Shown here: positions 54,950-56,922 of the stretch, piece by piece
Layout: each line of letters starts with the position of its first letter
Position numbering within the stretch: the first letter of the stretch is position 1
Source: Stappia albiluteola
GTDB taxonomy: Bacteria > Pseudomonadota > Alphaproteobacteria > Rhizobiales > Stappiaceae
Length of the DNA: 56,922 bases
Direction of reading: 5' to 3'
Assembly: GCF_014050225.1 (NCBI RefSeq)
Contig: NZ_JACFXV010000066.1
Span: 1-56,922 of the forward strand
Program-made: the position numbers and the translations under genes
The notes under the pieces: generated by a model
Seen by the model: the letters and a program-made list of their open reading frames with translations, nothing else
What the model was told of the DNA's origin: nothing
Databases searched by the model: none

Positions 54950-55852
54950 ATGCCGCTGCCGATCATCCATCACCCCGCCTTTCGCGCCGAGTTGCCGGCC
55001 GGGCATCGCTTTCCGATGAACAAGTTCGCAAGGCTTGCCGAAGTGTTGCAGGAGGACGGCCTCGTCTGCCCGGAAGGCTTCCGCGCACCGGGTCCGGCCC
55101 CGGCGGAATGGGTGGCCCTCGCGCATGAGCGCGCCTATGTGGATCAGGTTTTCACGGGCGCCGTGCCGGCGCGAATCGCGCGCGAGATCGGGCTGCCGAT
55201 CACCGAACAGGTGGCGATGCGCGCGCGCTGCGCCGTCGCCGGAACGGTGCTGACGGCCATGCTGGCGCTGGAACACGGCATCGCCTGCAACACCGCCGGC
55301 GGCAGCCATCACGCCCGCAAGGGCCATGGCGCGGGCTTCTGCGTCTTCAACGACGTGGCGGTGGCGATCCGCGTGCTGCAGGCCGACGGCACGATCGACC
55401 GCGCCCTCGTCATCGACCTCGACGTCCACCAGGGCGACGGAACGGCGGAAATCTTCGCCGGCGATCCCTCCGTCTTCACCTTCTCCATGCACGCGGCCAG
55501 GAACTATCCGGTGAGAAAGGTGCCTTCGAGCCTCGACATCGCCCTGCCCGACCGAACCGGCGACGAGACCTATCTGGAGGCGCTGGGAGAAGCGCTGCCG
55601 GACATCCTGAAGCGTTTCCGGCCCGATATCGTCTTCTTCAATGCAGGCGTCGACCCGCATGAGGAAGACCGGCTCGGCCGCCTTTCGCTTTCAGACCGGG
55701 GCCTTGAGGCGCGGGACCGTTTCGTCGTCCGCACCGTGCGCAACGCCGGCTTCCCGCTGGCGGGCGTCATCGGCGGCGGCTACCTGGCCGACATCGACCG
55801 GCTGGCCAGACGCCATGCGACGCTCCACCGCGTGGCGTCGGATTACATCTAA
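54950..55852 (+). CDS. Histone deacetylase-like amidohydrolase (class II/IV HDAC family)
   Basis: The 300-aa zinc amidohydrolase of the arginase-deacetylase fold has [19 protein letters not shown] with the general-base His pair (H120-H121), zinc ligands D158 and H160 in [11 protein letters not shown]235 in [19 protein letters not shown], and a final GGGY motif. Bacterial members deacetylate acetylpolyamines, acetoin-utilisation (AcuC-like) substrates or protein lysines; which one applies here is unknown. It is divergent from the MATE gene across 111 bp. Confidence 0.9.
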   Translation: MPLPIIHHPAFRAELPAGHRFPMNKFARLAEVLQEDGLVCPEGFRAPGPAPAEWVALAHERAYVDQVFTGAVPARIAREIGLPITEQVAMRARCAVAGTVLTAMLALEHGIACNTAGGSHHARKGHGAGFCVFNDVAVAIRVLQADGTIDRALVIDLDVHQGDGTAEIFAGDPSVFTFSMHAARNYPVRKVPSSLDIALPDRTGDETYLEALGEALPDILKRFRPDIVFFNAGVDPHEEDRLGRLSLSDRGLEARDRFVVRTVRNAGFPLAGVIGGGYLADIDRLARRHATLHRVASDYI

Positions 55853-55863
55853 GCTATTAAACC

Positions 55864-56136
55864 TTATCTCTTTCCGAGATCCAGAACGCGCAGGACCAGC
55901 CAGACCGGCACGACCACCATGGCGCCAAGCACGAAATAGTGGCCGACCCTGCCGAGCGCCTCGAAGCCTGCCTCCCAGAGACGGCGGATGAAGGTGATGA
56001 CCCCGTCGAGAAGATCGAGGGGATAAAGTCCGAGCGCCGACATCAGCACCCCGGCGACGAAGGAGAGGAACACGAGGCGGAGCAGGACACGGCCGGGCGA
56101 GCCGCCGAGAAAGCGTTCAAGAGTGCCGTTCGCCAT
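55864..56136 (-). CDS. Small conserved membrane protein (possibly DUF6460)
   Basis: The 90-aa protein has two predicted transmembrane segments (about 19-41 and 66-86) and no catalytic motifs. It resembles small integral membrane proteins common in Rhizobiales, probably DUF6460; that name is from memory. ATG 56136 follows a minus-strand AAACGGAAGC stretch. It converges on the deacetylase gene, with 11 bp between stops. Confidence 0.65.
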   Translation of the reverse strand: MANGTLERFLGGSPGRVLLRLVFLSFVAGVLMSALGLYPLDLLDGVITFIRRLWEAGFEALGRVGHYFVLGAMVVVPVWLVLRVLDLGKR

Positions 56137-56922
56137 AAATACTGCTTCCGTTTCTTTTCGTGTCCGATTCCGTCGCAGTCCGCCTCATATGTCCGGATGG
56201 GACGGTGAGAGCCGGAACGACGCGTCCCCCTCTAGATGGACGGTTTGTCGCCGCGTTTCAATCCGGTGCGGTGAGGCACTGCCTCTCCCCTCGTCTTCGC
56301 CGGGCCCAGACCCGGCGATCCATGGAGAGTCTGCGGCAAGGGGAGACGCAGATTGGATACGCGGGTCAAGCCCGCGTATGACGAGCCGAGAGGTTGCGGC
56401 AGAAGAGCACCCACAAGCTCTGTCATGCCCGGCTCGACCGGGCATCCAGTAGCCGCCAGCGCTGGAGATTTGGCCGCTGAGACAGGTGTTTACTGGATCC
56501 CCGTTTTCACGGGGATGACATCAGGGTATGTGGCAAGCGCTTGTCCCAACCTCGACCATCGGATGACGCACAGCCTCTCCGCTCGTCATTGCCGGGCCCA
56601 GACCCGGCGATCCAAGGGCGGTGGTACACGATGCAGGCGCCGCGTGGATACGCGGGTCAAGTCCGCGTATGACGAGCCGAGAGGTTGCGGCAGAAAGGCA
56701 GCCGCACGCCCTGCCATGCCTGCGCAGCCGCACATCCTGTTGCGGACCAATGGGCCCACAATCTCTGTCATGCCCGGCTTGACCGGGCATCCAGTAGCCG
56801 CCAACGCCGGAGATTTGGCCACTGAGGCAGGTGTTTACTGGATCCCCGTTTTCACGGGGATGACATCAGAGTTTGGGGCAGGCGCCAGCCTCGCTCCTCA
56901 ACTGTCGGATGACGCACTGCCT
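56137..56922. repeat. Gene-free terminal region with tandem palindromic repeat array
   Basis: From about 56269 to the end lie two full copies and the start of a third copy of a four-hairpin module. Units in order are A (CGCCGGG/CCCGGCG, 56298-56317; 56590 onward), B (ATACGCGGG/CCCGCGTAT, 56357-56379; 56648-56670), C (ATGCCCGG/CCGGGCAT, 56425-56445; 56770-56790) and D (ATCCCCGT/ACGGGGAT, 56497-56516; 56842-56861). A third unit start appears at 56902-56922. The array resembles rhizobial intergenic mosaic elements. Nothing coding was found in 56137-56922. Confidence 0.85.

Noticed and set aside
53495-55660. Long 721-codon reading of the MATE gene
   Set aside because: The portion upstream of ATG 54838 is antisense to the deacetylase gene and has no MATE similarity.
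56269-56922. CRISPR array at the window end
   Set aside because: Repeats are hundreds of bases apart, each contains several different palindromes, the sequence between palindromes is itself repeated rather than unique, and no cas gene is near.

Overview
The window is high-GC chromosomal DNA from an alphaproteobacterium, most likely a member of the Rhizobiaceae (Rhizobium/Ensifer/Shinella-like). The signs are a hemN-fixK-fixJ-fixL block, a PodJ-type polarity protein, IolC fused to a DUF2090 domain, a TIGR02186-TauE pair and an RpiR-type inositol regulator. No rRNA, tRNA, CRISPR, prophage or insertion sequence was seen. Genes are dense and most intergenic gaps are short. No nif genes are present, so FixLJ-FixK here may serve microaerobic respiration rather than nitrogen fixation.

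Layout. (1) 0.1-5 kb: low-oxygen block. hemN has an FNR/FixK-type box; convergent to it lie fixK, a stand-alone receiver protein, fixJ and a short soluble haem-PAS fixL. (2) 5-7 kb: an aminotransferase and mscL. (3) 7-13.8 kb: a sensor kinase with an SSS-transporter-like front end, a LuxR-type response regulator, and a DUF4212 plus SSS permease pair. This resembles the acetate/monocarboxylate sensing systems CrbSR and MctSR-MctP. (4) 14-18.9 kb: mixed metabolic enzymes (proline iminopeptidase, YjbQ, an HSL-type esterase, a double-hotdog thioesterase, a GST-kappa-type isomerase) and a small exported coiled-coil protein. (5) 18.9-25.5 kb: a DNA-repair island of ATP-dependent ligase, MBL exonuclease, Lhr-type helicase and PdeM-type phosphoesterase, with an NTF2-fold gene inside the ligase/exonuclease operon. 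(6) 25.5-29.3 kb: a DUF3429 protein, arsR-arsP, and a TIGR02186/TauE-SafE pair. (7) 29.5-33.5 kb: podJ. (8) 33.9-41.3 kb: a MerR regulator with four fatty-acid/acyl-CoA catabolic genes ending in a strong terminator. (9) 41.4-53.5 kb: a myo-inositol locus with an ABC importer, a Gfo/Idh/MocA dehydrogenase, iolR, idhA and iolCDEB. (10) 53.5-56.9 kb: a MATE exporter, an HDAC-like deacetylase, a small membrane protein, and a tandem array of palindromic intergenic repeats that runs off the end.

The best non-coding signals are: a matched pair of IolR-like operators with the same 30-bp spacing in both inositol promoter regions; two palindromes sharing TGACGTTTACG, in front of the MerR gene and in front of the first acyl-CoA dehydrogenase it probably controls; a 14-bp perfect hairpin between the inositol binding-protein gene and its permease; two tandem 42-bp-period hairpins ahead of the LuxR-type regulator; and the 56.3-56.9 kb palindrome array, which has relatives at 36.4-36.6 kb. 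Promoter, operator and repeat calls were made by eye, without database searches.
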